Positions 12,574 to 25,004 of a stretch of DNA of 64,000 nucleotides are shown here, piece after piece. Source of the DNA: Lasioglossum baleicum. Taxonomy: Eukaryota; Arthropoda; Insecta; Hymenoptera; Halictidae. The notes beneath the pieces were generated by a model. The model was not told where the DNA came from. It worked only from the letters and a program-made list of their open reading frames with translations, and made no database searches. The position numbers and the translations under genes are program-made. The stretch lies in assembly GCF_051020765.1 (NCBI RefSeq), contig NC_134935.1, positions 10,541,579 to 10,605,578 on the forward strand, read 5' to 3'. Position 1 is the stretch's first letter; the number at the start of each line of letters is the position of its first letter.

Positions 12574-13603
12574 ATTTAAATAAATGAAATTCATCCAGAG
12601 ATATAGGATGAGTAAATTTGAAAAGCTGTTCGAGAAAAGAGAAGTGGAGGATCGGTCCCAGAGGAGGATCGGGGGATGGGGAAGAAAAAAGCGGAAATAA
12701 TAGAAGTTAGCTAACAAATTAGGTATGGCGGTGGACGAAGACGACGTTGTATGTACAGCGAAAGAGAAGCGCCGGCATAGAAATAATTAACGGAGATAGT
12801 GAGATGGAGAGAGGCGAAAACGGATAGCTGAGGAAACGAGGACGGAAGACGGGAAAAGAGATGGGGTTGTCTCTCGACGAAAGGATTAAAAAGGAACACG
12901 ACGGCGAAATTACATAGGACAGGGAATTATGTAAATTGATATAGAAATTATGTAAAGGGACAAACGTTCGAAGCGCCGGAGTTCTCGAAACGAAGCGGAA
13001 GTTCCCGTTCGCGGAACCGGGTCGGGGATGTCGGGAGGGAAAACGGGAGCCCGCCGAAACAGCAATATCGACGGAGTTCGATAACTTAAACAACGGAATC
13101 CAATCGCATGTGCTGTGATTTAAATTTGGACGAGGAGCGTGGCGAACGTCAAATCGAATGAAATTCCAGTCTGATCGAATCAGAACAACGCTCCCGTTTC
13201 CCTGGGAATCTCCTCGGAATCTATTAGACGAGTCAACACAAACGATTGAAATTTCTCAACTGCTTTCCACCCTCGTTCTCGTTCGCTCGCTGGTTCATTC
13301 GTTCGTTCACGATGTAACATCCGCGCCCGGAAACACCGGGAACGCGATTCGCCGACTACCGAAAAATATTTTACAGGCCGGGAGCTGAAAACGTACAAAT
13401 ATTGACTGTATATTGTACATTAACGTCTCCTGACGCTGCTGCTTTGCGCAGCGGACTCCTCGCAGCGCGACGTGACGTTCGTAACGTGTTTTGCCGGATA
13501 AGCGTGCGCAATCAATCTCGACAACATTCTTAATCCTTTGCACTCGCAGCTATTTTAACTCGAAAATTAAACAGTTCTTCCGACCCAGAATAATTCCGTT
13601 CTA

Positions 13604-14022
13604 AGGGTGTCTCAGCTGAAGAGGCCACCTAAATATCTCCTTTATTTTTAGTGGCACAAAAAAGATATTTATGGCATAATTTAAATGGTATCGAAGGAGG
13701 AATATCATAGAACAACAATTTTTATTTGTCCGGTTATTTTTTCATAGTTTTTTTCAAGGTCATCGTTATTTTTCAAGAAGTATTTTGAAAAAATACATTT
13801 GAATATGCTTAAGTCATTAACAAGATGGAATAAAAAAAAGTTTTCCCGATGAAAAATAACGATAACCTTGAAAAAACTATGAAAAAATGACCGGACAAAA
13901 GAAAATTGTTCTTCTATGATATTCCTCCTTCGATACCATTTAAATTATGCCATAAATATTTTGTTGTGCCATTAAAAATAAAGGAGATATTTAGGTGGCC
14001 TCCTTCAGCTGAGACACCCTGT
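13604..14022. mobile_element. Fold-back element with arms of about 175-180 bp
   Basis: The left arm starts AGGGTGTCTCAGCTGAAG and runs to about 13780. The right arm, from about 13848, is its near-exact reverse complement ending CAGCTGAGACACCCT. The loop is about 65 bp. It has no coding capacity. Confidence 0.88.
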
Positions 14023-17000
14023 ATATTATTTTTTTCATTTCATGAATATGAATACTTAAATGTGTAGTAATTGATTAGCTACCACCACATTTAATAACGT
14101 GAACAATATTTTGAATAACGGTACAACAATTTTTGATGCCGAGTCTGAGCCACCACTTTAGTGCTAAGGGTTAATATTCATGTTTTTGCCATTCTTGCCA
14201 AAAATGCTAATACGTACTTGTATGATTGGCTGTGTTTATGAAAGGAGAGCTTTTCAATCGGGGAGCCCGGATTTCATTTCTGTTGTCGGAGCAGATGATA
14301 AAACGTCTCGTCGACCGCAAAATTATCTCCGTTCCGAGCGGACATTTCGGCCGGGCACGCAAGGGCCGCGTTTATTGCGTCGCCCAGAGACATTTCGCGC
14401 CGCTCGTTTCTCTTTCCCGCGCTTTTTTGACGGATCGCCCCGACGATTTCCGAAATTGTTTCGGCCCTTGAAATATGGTCGTGGCCTGGCGAAACGATCG
14501 ATACGGCCGCCGCGTTCGCACCGGAGTCACGTCTCCGGTAACCCAGCCGGGAACCGGAAGCGATGCTCGTCCAAGCTCTCATTATCAAAGATGCGTATGT
14601 GAAATTACTATAAAATTAGCCGCGACTAATTTTCCCTATAACCTGGCGGGAGGGATGGAAAGATGTCATGCTTTCTGACAAGAAGTATCTAAGCTAGATG
14701 GACGGAACGGATTTAAGTATAGCGGATTTAAGTATAGTAAATCTGTCCTATACGATAAATATGTCCTTTCGATGATGAAAGGCCCGATCATTTTGTCTTT
14801 CACCCGAGAAAACAAATCTGCGTGGCGAGTATCTCGGAGCAGGGAAGACAGAGTTTATCGGTGGCGCGGAGAAGATCGATTCTCCCGGTGGAAGTATCTT
14901 GTAATTCAGCTCGGTAAACTCTTTAGGAAACAGGAAATTGTTAGTCCGTCGTGGAAGAGTGGGCGGAGGAAATGTGATCGATAGGTGATGCCGATACTGG
15001 AAAACACGGCGGACTTGGAACAGGCCGGCAGTCGCCTTTTGTCATAAACGATGGCGGCAACGTGATCACACTTATCGGAGAGGAAAGCGTGTGCAGTAGT
15101 ATCTACTTAATTGTCGAGCAGTTCTAGTGACTTTGTGGGGATAAAATTTTCACCGTTACGGGAGAGACCTTTGCGACAGTTACGGAGATGATGTAACGTG
15201 CTTCCTTTGGTCCTCCCTTTCTTTCATTCTCTTCTGTCTCGTTCTCCCGTTCGACGTGCGATGCCCGATCGTTAAAGGCCACCCGAAGAAATATGATATT
15301 GCGATCATTCCGTCGTTCATTCGTCGGATTCAATTTACGCGGCGGGAAGAGCGCGAAATTGATAACGACGCCGCGCCGGTTGATTGCATTCGCGATGCAA
15401 ATTCTTCGAGATGGAGGTCGATACAGCGTCACCTTGTCGTTCGAAACGACTTGCTGCCATCGCCCACGAGACTTTCGACTTCCGGTTACTTTTAACGAGC
15501 GCTCGAACTCGACACGGAATCTTTGACCATCGTCCGAACTTCGCTCGGAAATTAATGACGCTAGCTCGCAGACGTCGGAGACCAGGCCGAAAAGATTTCC
15601 TCGATTTTTACAAGTCAACTTTCGCTTTCTCGTTTTTCCAGTTTACCGCTGGAGATCACGTTATTGGAACCGTCTCTACAAATAGACGACTTCACCAAAT
15701 TCCCATCGGATACCATCTTAGTTCTAGTTTGTCAGCGGTTGGTTAAAATTATTAGCTAGTACATATATTAAGTTAAGGAAAAGATTAACGATCTGAAGCA
15801 AGTTGAATGAAAAATATGCAAAATAAAATTGCTATGTAACAATTTGTACAGAAGCGTTCATGGTTCAAGAGTTAAGGGATGAATTTCGTTTATTGCGAAA
15901 AAAATATAAAATATTTATTGGAAGATGTCCGTCTAATTTTGAATGAACTTTCTCCTATATTACGTAGTCAATGAATCCTTCTAACATTAAAACAAAAATC
16001 AAGTCTTTTGTTCCAATCTTAAAAAAGTTACTTTTTAAATGATAGAATTATAGAATAATCACTTTCCTATAAAATACGCTAATTTATTGCTATCGTGTGA
16101 TGATCCTAACACGAACTCTGTGTGAGAAACAATAAAAGTTAAATCAAGAAAGAGAGCCTGTGTTTGGTAGCAAGTTAATTTTACTGGAAAATCATTTTGT
16201 CTGTCTATCATGGCGGCAGTCATTCGCAAACGGTTAATTGCAATCATAAAATAAGCAAAGGCAGCGTGATTGAATGGCAATAAGTGTACTCACCGACGAA
16301 GCTGGCAGTTTCTCGAAGTCTCCTCGACGAATGACAGCTGGTCTCGGTGTCGAACGACCGTTATTATTGCAGTTTCAACGTGGACCGGGCCATTGTTGGG
16401 TTCATTAACATCTCCCACGTTCCTCGGTTTATTTGACGAACGGTTAGCAGAGCTGATGGTCGAGCCGGGTGTCGCGCGAGCACGCTAATCACCTCGACCG
16501 CTATCGTTCACGTTTGCGGCCCACCATAAGCACTCTTGATCGCGAGACTGGAAATTGCACGTGAAAAAAACGGCCAGAGTCGCCTTTGCTATTGCGAAGA
16601 ATCGGTTCTCAGTAAAGGTGGGCGGGAATAAAAAATGAGGCTGATTGTAAGACGGGTTCTCGAAAATGTTGGATTCTTGAATACGTCAGGATTCTCGAGA
16701 ATGATCTCAAAAATTAACCGGAAACTCGACCTACAGTCAGCGAAACGTCCATAGCTCCACGTGTAATTTCTTCGTAATTTGAATTCAGTTTTAAAAAACG
16801 ATCTAAACATCCCCGTTACAATTTCTTCGTAATTTGACTTGAGTTTTGAGAATCCTGGAAAGCCCGACTCTCCTGGACCTGATGCCTTCCCGGGTCAGGG
16901 CAGTCCTGACCGTCCAGTACCCGAGGTTCCCGGGCTCCCGTACACCTCCGGTAATCGGTCATCGATAAAAATTCGAGGGATAAATTGATTGACGCGACTT

Positions 17001-17574
17001 GATGCGTCATTTGCTTAATTCTACAGAGTCGTACTAATGACGGGACCAAGCGTAGGTTAATTACCGTGCACGGTCTAGCGTGACAATATTGAACGTTCCG
17101 ATTGAGAGGACCGGTCGATTGGAGATTGCCAGGCTGCACTGTCGCTTGTCGGGCCGGGGGCGCTCGTCCGACTTCGTAATTTGTATCGAAAAAGTTAAGA
17201 GGGGCTTGGATCCTCGTATCGCGGACCTGTCGATACGAACACCTCGGAGCCGTACGCTACGGAAAATTGGGTCGTGTCGTTCGGGAGCAGCCCGTCGGGA
17301 CTCGTTCGCCAACTTTCGCGAAAACAATGAAAGAGTTTAAAACGCGGGGGTGGGAAATGGGAAAGGGCGCGCGCGGGCGGCGGGATTCGAGAGAAATTAG
17401 CGTCCGCACGATGACGATACCTCGGAAACCACCGACAGCATGGTTGCCAGGAATTTTGGAGTCGATAAGCCTCGTGTCTGCGGGCTTTTAGACCGTAAAC
17501 TTCGCCAGCTCTCAGTTGCCGATTAATTTGTGAATAAACATTTTCACCTTGCTGGGGTCCCCGATGAGAACCGA

Positions 17575-17763
17575 GGAGAGGTAAATCTCTATGATGTACG
17601 CAACGTACACCTCTGTTGATTCGGTTGCCGCATTTTAGGCGGCGTTTTAATTGTTAATAACTAGAAAACGAAGCCGAAATTGCGATTTTTTAAATTTCGT
17701 CTTACATTGTCACGTAGAGTCACCCATTAAATTTTCTCCCACCTATAGTCGAACACCCTGTAT
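17575..17763. mobile_element. Half copy of the GGTGTTCGACTA element
   Basis: It ends CTATAGTCGAACACCCTGTA, and internally carries GTACGCAACGTACACCTCTG. Both match, in inverse, the left half of the element at 52777-53480. Confidence 0.65.
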
Positions 17764-17771
17764 AGCGCATA

Positions 17772-17987
17772 GTTATCAGTAGACTGCGGATCTTTATGCA
17801 AAATAAAACTTTCTACCTGAATTGCAACGAGCTGGGGTAAAATAAATATTTAATTTCTTGTTGAACATGTTTAATAGGTTGGAAATAATATAGCAGCATA
17901 TTTAAATTCTTCAAATCTTTTTACTGTCGGAAATTATACTTATCCATTTCTATCATAAATGCGTAAAATCCGTAGCCTAATTATCAG
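17772..17987. mobile_element. MITE of the ACTGCGGAT family, near-complete copy
   Basis: The left end reads TAGACTGCGGATCTTTATGC and the right end reads GCGTAAAATCCGTAGCCTAA, an imperfect inverted pair about 200 bp apart. It is used here as a reference copy of the family. Confidence 0.8.
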
Positions 17988-18465
17988 CAAAACTTCCCTA
18001 ATGAAAAAAAAAACAGTACGCATCTTTCTTGGAACATAAAAATTATTTCAGAGAATAGAGAACATTTGAAACAAAACAGAACACTTCATCATATTCATTT
18101 GCCTACATATCACCAATCGTTAACTTGCTTTCCGACTCTAGTGTAGAATCGCTATCGCTCGTTTGCTGATTTCGGAAACACCCTATAAACGAAGACAGTA
18201 CAGTATCCCGTAATCACCCAGCAAACCCGTGGTCCTCGAAAGTTTCCCGGCGCATGCATCAAACTTCGCGTGATTAGACGTTCGTACGTTTCGCCGCGTT
18301 TCCACAATAGCTGTCTCATGTTACAGATAAATGTTTAAACGGTGTCTATAAACGGTGGCAATGATCGCCAATAATCGCAGTCGAGTGTGTCGATTATCTC
18401 GTCACGCAGCAGCTCGGAAGGCAACAGCCCGTCATAGTCATAGGCGGCTGGAGAGAACGGCAGAT

Positions 18466-18540
18466 GCGTCGCGACGTTGCGTCCCGTCGCGTCGCGTCTA
18501 GTCTCATCTCGTCTTCTCTCGTCTGGTCCCGTCTCGTTGC
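18466..18540. repeat. Degenerate pentamer repeat (GTCGC/GTCTC)
   Basis: Units such as GTCGC, GTCTA, GTCTC and CGTCT repeat for about 75 bases. Confidence 0.7.
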
Positions 18541-19951
18541 AACCGCTTAACCATCTCGGGTCTGGTCGGGTAAGGCTGTATGTTCCGAATGTATATTAAC
18601 CGCTTATCCGATTCGCCCGTCTCCTCGAGCTGTTGCGACGTTTACGCCTTCGGGGCTTCGAACAGAGCCAGGATTTTCCCCGGGGCCGACGAACTTTGCC
18701 GATGACAAGGAGGGGATTTATGAGAGGCCAAGATAACACCACCAGAGAGCAGTCCGTTCGACGCGTCTATCAGCGCTCGAGTACCTTCGCCGAGGTGTAT
18801 TTTAACGTCTGCTGGGGTTTGTTGTTTGCGATCGGCCCGGCCGATTAAATTTTTCGGAGCCGTCGCGCATCGGTCGCTCCGCTGAAACGCTGCGCGATTC
18901 TTCCTCTCCGATTTTCATGAAACTTTACAGGTTTATGGAAGAGTTTAACAGGAGGTTCTTGTATTTTTCATCGGCGTGGAGTGGGTTTAAGAGTTTAAGA
19001 GAGCTCTTTGTTATCCACGTTCCTCAATGTTCGAATCAGAGTGCAGCTTAAACTGTATTTTTGTTTTTAATTCAGGTTATTCGATGTTTTAATCGAAGAC
19101 GTATATTATTGTAAAATATTTCTGTATATTATTGGTCGATAAGAAATTAATTTACATAAACTAGGCTTTACATCGTTTTACAATGAAATAAATACTAATT
19201 ATGAAATTATACCAAGACTGGTACACGCGCCGGAGAGAATGTCAACCGATCTTGACATATCTTTGGGATGATGATTTGAAAAAGATGTTCTGTTTCTTAG
19301 AACTTAATAATATCAAAATGATTTGGGAAACCGTTTGACAATGTCATTTAGGAAACATTTTAGCATCTTATAAAACGTTTAATCTAACTTCGAAATGAAT
19401 ATTGACGTCCTACGCCACGAATACATAAGCAATTCTATCAATATGCATTAAATGAAGTTATGTTGGTTAAGCTAGTTATGTTAAAGAAACTTTGAGGAAG
19501 ATTTACAGGCATTAAACCATACTCAAAACTTGATTAACTATATACATAACTATATGAAAATGTATGTACCACAAATGAAAAAATGAAGTTCGCATAAAGT
19601 AAAATTTTACAATAATTAGAGAGCCCTCCAATACAAAACAATCTGCCTCATTTATTGTTAGCTTCTCTGCTTTAAAATGTTCATATTCTGCGAAAACGTT
19701 TTGCTGTTGTATTAGTTTTGATTAATTCAAACTATTAAGAAAATAAACAAATGTGTATGCAGCTCTTGTATCTTGCAATTGATTAAATCAGTCTCCGATT
19801 TTTCGATGATTTCTTTTTTTTAATCAACGATTAACGATTAACTTCATCAATCGATTGAATCAATCGTCCATTTTTCAATGATTACCTTTTTGAATCGTAC
19901 GCATTAATCAATGAATCTGTGTTAAAATTTTAATTGATTAATGCCCAACTC

Positions 19952-20012
19952 TGATGTAGATTCACCCCTAGAACGGATGACCATTACTTTTTATACACCC
20001 TGTACAAAAGTT
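19952..20012. mobile_element. Terminal fragment of the 61.4-62.1 kb fold-back family
   Basis: GTAGATTCACCCCTAGAACG, then GATGACCATTACTTTTTATACACCCTG, matches the right end of the element at 61409-62133 with few differences. It directly abuts a hAT-like terminus (GCCCAACTCTG) at 19941-19952. Confidence 0.8.
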
Positions 20013-20347
20013 CGCGACTAGTTATAAATAGTATACGAGCTTGTTAAATGGTTCGTTCGATATTGTTTGTATGTTCTCTGCCACAACAATTCAATTCTCA
20101 TAGAGCACGACTAAAATTAAACAGTGTCGAAACACAAGTTACTGTATTCATTTTTGATGTACGTATTTGACCTAGTCAGTACATTTTCCGGAGAGCTGGG
20201 AAGACTGTAAGGCAATGAAAAATTCATCCGGCAAACGTAAGTTTAATTCGATGAAAGAATGAAAACCCGGTGAGAGATGAAGTCGAATATAAAAACATGA
20301 AGTTTCTTCGCGCTAACAATAAGTACGAAAGATCCAACAATTCACTG

Positions 20348-22710
20348 TCAGCTGTCAGTGTCCGTGTACAACTTAAATAACAACACTGTTAGAAATGAGA
20401 AGGGACACGAGTATGCCATGTGGCAAGGTTTGCTGGTCCTATACGCGATGTCGTAGGAATCGGTTTTCGCTGTGTCCTCGACATTGCTGAAACATTAAAT
20501 TAACTATTTATTTTCGATCCTCTTAGCCAAGGCGTGGCCTAAGGAAAAAACTACAGTAACTCTTACCTTAGTATTAGTCGAATAGCGTCTTCGATGAACG
20601 AGACACCCGGTGGACTCAACAATGTTTTCGCCTCGCAGATTGTTCTCAGAACGCACTGTCGTCCTGGCATATTCTGGCTGAAACGGGAATCTATGGTATC
20701 AGGTGTACAAATTCATTTGGGACTAATTCAATTCTTCTCCCCCCATATCGAAGATTTACTGGGTTTTTTCAAAAATAATAGTTTTTGTTTTTGAACCTTG
20801 AAGTTATACGTATATGGTAAAGTCTTGATCTTGAGAAAACTCTCGGGACCGTACTGTTTCTGAGATCGTGTAGTTCTACTATTTTGTTGCGACCTCGTAA
20901 TGCGAATACGAAATTCATTGTCTTGGTTACCTGTCTAGAGCAGCCTCGAAATTAGCGTACATTTCACGGCGGTGCCTCCTCTTGATCAGCCAAGGCTTCT
21001 TCAAGAAATACTTCCTCTGAGGGCTGTCTTGCGGCCGTATAGGGAAGATAGTGTCGAACTCGAAGTCCAGGTAAAAGTTTGAGGGTAGTGGTAGTTGAAC
21101 GGATTGCAGCGACGATACCGTCATCTGAATCATACAAAACGGGACAGCGTTCATACCACTCACATTTATTAGACTCTGTATGTAATATTCGTCGCGACGT
21201 ACAAAGAGAATTAACCACTTTTGTTTAAAATTCAATATTTTGTAAAGCCTTTTTTTTATCCTTTATGTAAATTATGAAAGTTTTCTCGAGACAGTTTTAG
21301 AGCGGTTCCCGTTTAAGACGAACTTCAGTTTTTTCCGCGACCCACTTTATGAACTAAACAAATTAAACTATTTATATTGAATACTATGTACTTTTCACGA
21401 AATGTGATTTCCTGTGCAGATTTAGTGAATTTTACAATTTTTATTGAGACACTTTTAGAGCGGTTCCTGTTTCAGACGAACTCCATTTTTTCCGCGACCC
21501 ACTTTATGAACTAAACAAATTGAACTATTTATATTGAATACTATGTACTTTTCACGAAATGTCATTTCCTGTGCAGATTTAGTGAATTTTACAATTTTTA
21601 TTGAGACACTTTTAGAGCGGTTCCTGTTTCAGACGAACTTCAGTTTTTTCCGCGACCCACTTTATGAACTGAACAAATTTAACTATTTATATTGAATACC
21701 ATGTACTTTTCACGAAATGTGATCTCCTGTGCAGATTTACAATTAAAAAGGGAAAGTACGACGCGTGTGCCTTCATTTTGTTTTACTTCAGGACTCCAAT
21801 GTTTACGTCTTTCTAGATAACATTTCTCAGGAACGGATACTACAGTTATTTCCAGCTGTGTACTAAAATCTGCATTTTCTTTCGATATCGAACGGGAACA
21901 CAGTGTCCTATTGTCTTGTCCCGTATCAGCAAGAAGTACAGTGTTCCCGCGAGTGATGTAACTTTCGGGTATGCGGATGATGCGACTTTTTTATCCTCAC
22001 TACTAGGGGGTTCCCCCTTGGGCGGTTGATAGCGATACAAAGAAATGAAGGTATTAGTGTGTTTAAATTGAGGTTATCATCATTCTCAGGTATGGAATAG
22101 CATTAGTGCAATACAACAATTTCCCGCTTAGCACCGTTGTTTACCCAGGATCGTCGTTTACACTTGGAAAAGTTATCCAAGAAAAAAAACGTAGTACCAT
22201 TTCGTTTCCTGAGACACGATACCGCCGAGGTTCTCACAACAATCGCTGGAACACTGTAGTTCATTCCATTTAGACAAAAGTGCGAGGCAAACATTTCATT
22301 CAGAACGATTACTTCTCGATAGCAGGTTCTACTATGCCCGTTATCACGGGATCAATTTGCGAACGAACTACGTTGCACTTCTTTGCCCCTCTGTGGAAAC
22401 ACTCCGGAGCACTATCAAAAGACGGAGAATCACAGCGAGCAGCGCAGGGGACGGTTCTTATCGAGATTAAAGACACTCGTGCCGATCTCGGGGCACTCGG
22501 AGAACAATGAGCCACCGAAATCGTGCGCGCACTTACCACGAAAGCGCTGCCCTTCGGAAATGTCAGTCGCCTGCGTCTGGAAAGGGTCTCCGGCGACCTT
22601 TGACCAGGACCGTTTAAGATGGTGTCATTACGGTGATACACTGGGTCCCCGGGGGTCAGCTCTAGGAGCAGGATCTCGGCGAGAATCAGGACGACCCACC
22701 GGGCTCTCAT
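20348..22710 (-). CDS. Gene B: DM4/DM12-family secreted protein, divergent compact paralogue, 205 aa
   Basis: Seen: coding exons 22537-22710, 20931-21124, 20567-20677 and 20348-20486. Donors are GTAAGT, GTAACC and GTAAGA; acceptors are ATGATTCAG, CCCGTTTCAG and AATGTTTCAG. Introns are 1412, 253 and 80 nt, phases 0, 2, 2, and the frame is continuous to a TGA. The product starts MRARWVVLILAEILLLEL (signal peptide), then SRRRRLTFPKGSAFV, KRRHRREMYANFEAAL, GRQCVLRTICEA (C-x5-C), PCHMAYSC, and a hydrophobic tail SFLTVLLFKLY. Odd: exon 2 lacks the Cys seen in A, C and D, the last two Cys are C-x5-C instead of C-x6-C, and the C-terminus is longer and hydrophobic. The exon 2 acceptor was chosen for frame and for its equivalence with the paralogues; an alternative upstream acceptor cannot be excluded. 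Function is unknown. It lies between A and C on the same strand, so tandem duplication is inferred. Confidence 0.88.
21285..21745. repeat. Three-copy tandem repeat, unit about 158 bp
   Basis: TTTTAGAGCGGTTCC recurs at about 21295, 21453 and 21610. Each copy continues with TTTCCGCGACCCACTTTATG and ACTTTTCACGAAATGTGAT. Copies 2 and 3 are nearly identical. The repeat lies in gene B intron 1. Confidence 0.92.
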
Positions 22711-23397
22711 TTCTTGGAATTACCGGCTGAAATCAGCCGTTTCGCGGAGCGGAAGACCTCAGACCTCTCCTGGGAGCCGCCGGCCGGAAAAGTTTTTCAG
22801 GGAAGCCCGGAACATCTTTCGCGGTTAACGCCGAGCTGCGCTCGCTGACGTTTCGTTCGCGAACTGCTGCACGCCGGGACGGTTGCGCGAATCTCACGAA
22901 TCGCCAACGGGCAGGGACGACGTGTTTGGCCATCGAGTTATCGGCCAAGTATGGTTTACCCTGCGACTCACTGTCACGAGGATACGCGATCACGAGTCAC
23001 TCTAATCGAATGCTAATGCCTCTGCAACTTGTGCGAAAAAATCTGAGGCGGCAATAAAAGGAACTTATTCGCGATTTTTGTTCGTTTGCCGGTGCCCGAA
23101 TGATCGTTGATATACCATCAGTGATAGTCTATCGCTTACTCTAATGCCTCCCAAGTGAATAACGGATAACTTAAATGACAAATAAATTATTCAAAGATAT
23201 TTGAATCTATCTATAAAATCGCGAATCCGGGACGAACGGCATAAGAACCCCGGACATTTCCGTCTGAAACCCGGACACTTTATGTTATAAAAAAATATAT
23301 GTTTGTTATGATAATTGTCAGTAGATAGGAATCATTTTTTATTGAATTACAGTGCAAATTTCATCCAGATAGTGTGCCCCTTGCGGTACTATTTTCT

Positions 23398-23570
23398 TTT
23401 TGGTCACAGTGATTAGAATTTCTTCATTCCCAAAAATGTCATGGAAGAGAAAAGAAAATGTATATTCTCTGGGTGGCTACGTTTACTTCCTTAAACGTTG
23501 ATTACGGAAGAACAAAACTTTGTTTCGTGTAAAAAGAATAACGTTCATATTTGCTAGACATTGTTCAACC
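23398..23570. repeat. Dispersed repeat, copy 1 (second copy at 41850-42045)
   Basis: AAAAATGTC(A/G)(T/C)(G/A)GAAGAGAAAAGAAA and the following GGCTAC(G/A)TTTA and AACA/GTTCATATTTG phrases are shared with 41850-42045 in the same orientation. Confidence 0.7.
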
Positions 23571-24187
23571 CCTCAATGAAGGCCACCATATCTTGAAGGC
23601 CTGATTTAAAAAAATTTTTATTGTCTACATCAATGAACTATTTAATAAACTATAAAGCAGTTGTACAATTTTCTCGTTATGGTCTGACTAGTACAGTCTG
23701 ACAATCCGGCAAGGGGTTCGAAGTGGCGTTGAACCAATGAAATCGCGTCCGGGTGATTAGCAGGACCAATCCGAGCGCAAAAAAGGTCCGAGAATGTCCG
23801 TCAAACGCTTGCCGACCGGATCGCATACCGTGCTTTTTCAGTCCCGCTCGGCGAAGAACGATTTCAAGCTCGCATTCCAAGCGGCACAACGAGATTCCCG
23901 GATGAGGGCCGATCTCTATCCTCGAACCGCATCGCCGGGTGCAACGTACGGGTTCAGAGTGTCCCTAAATTTCGCAAATCTCTCGAAATATATTCGACGG
24001 GTCGACGTCTCGCCGCGTTATCCAATCTCGAGGAATCCTGACCATTTCCGTGGGTTCCATCTGCGGGGTAATTTCACCGTGGGCCTGCAAACCTGAGCCA
24101 AACCCCTCCGCACACAGTACCTCATCCCTACTTTTTCTTTCCCCTTACAAGTGAATACATCCGCGGGATAGTCTCTCGAGAAGTCCG

Positions 24188-24189
<2 letters not shown>

Positions 24190-24229
<40 letters not shown>
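24190..24229. repeat. (AG)n microsatellite
   Basis: About 40 bases of uninterrupted AG, the longest dinucleotide run in the window. Confidence 0.95.
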
Positions 24230-24233
<4 letters not shown>

Positions 24234-24951
24234 TAGAGAGGGAGTGATTTATCCGACGTCCGGGGACGAACTGATTTCGCTTGTCCAAACCTGGCCGATG
24301 GCCCTTAATTAAACGGGTCGCTGCATTTTAAACGGGGACGGGGAATTCCCGAAATTGCGGCCCGGCCAATACTTTCCCGAATAAATGAATCCTTGATGTC
24401 CCGGCCAAACGGGTCGTTCCGCGGAACGACGATAATCCCGAGCGAAAGTTTGATGCACGTCAGCTATAGTATCATGTCGCTTCGACAACGTTGTCCCAGA
24501 AAAAAAAACCGGGCGCGAGGCCGAAATTCTTTTTTTTTTTGACCCGTTTGCATCATCGTTCGTAAGTAATTGTTCCTGTAGTCGGCCACCTTAAGCGTTG
24601 CTATTAATATGTTATTTTTTTATTGTTTTCAAATTTGTAATTATTTTAAATTGACTGAAAGATCGACTGTATTCTAGAAATATGTCTCGACTATCATAGT
24701 GCGATTCTACGCCCTCGGTTTGGTGGAAATTGACGTGAGAAAAGGGGGCAACCATATTTTTTATTGAATTTAAGGGACGCATCGAATGGGTACAATTTCA
24801 TTCTTTTTCCAATACCAATTCAGCGACATACAATATGATGATCTTGAAAAAACTGAGTTAAGAGTAGTTAAAAGTAGCTTATAAAAAGCTAAATTGTGCC
24901 CGTTCAATGCGACCTTTAAAACACTACACAATTTATTAGAATGTCCGTTGA

Positions 24952-25004
24952 TACAACCAATAGAAACATTTTATTTCGCACGAAGATCCGCAGTCTAATG
25001 AAGC
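24952..25004. mobile_element. Solo end of the ACTGCGGAT MITE family
   Basis: It ends CACGAAGATCCGCAGTCTAA after an ACATTTTATTTCG stretch, matching the terminal segment of the family. Confidence 0.6.

Larger units (their letters stand above)
7603..20347. other. Intergenic region between genes B and A (12.7 kb)
   Basis: I find no exon here that fits the DM4/12 pattern or another family on either strand. The recognisable content is simple repeats (7684-7770, 7881-7900, 9619-9643, 18466-18540), a hAT-like element with a nested MITE (10369-10924), a hAT-like element (12112-12573), a fold-back (13604-14022), MITEs (17575-17763, 17772-17987) and a fold-back end (19952-20012). CpG-rich blocks near 8.0-8.6, 9.1-9.5, 14.2-14.6, 17.0-17.5 and 18.2-18.9 kb have open frames in several registers but no start, splice or domain support. 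Confidence 0.6.

Noticed and set aside
15124..15618. 164-codon minus-strand frame
   Set aside because: No recognisable domain and plus-strand frames of similar length overlap it; composition-driven.
16290..16500. A good minus-strand donor (GTGAGT near 16292) that might end an exon
   Set aside because: No upstream frame gives a signal peptide or FP.GS motif, and stops interrupt the candidate frames; kept only as a possible non-coding exon.
18330..18480. Minus-strand frame with an acidic, folded-looking stretch (YDYDGLLPSELL)
   Set aside because: No ATG, no acceptor, and it begins in a degenerate pentamer repeat; it does not match DM4/12 exon 4.
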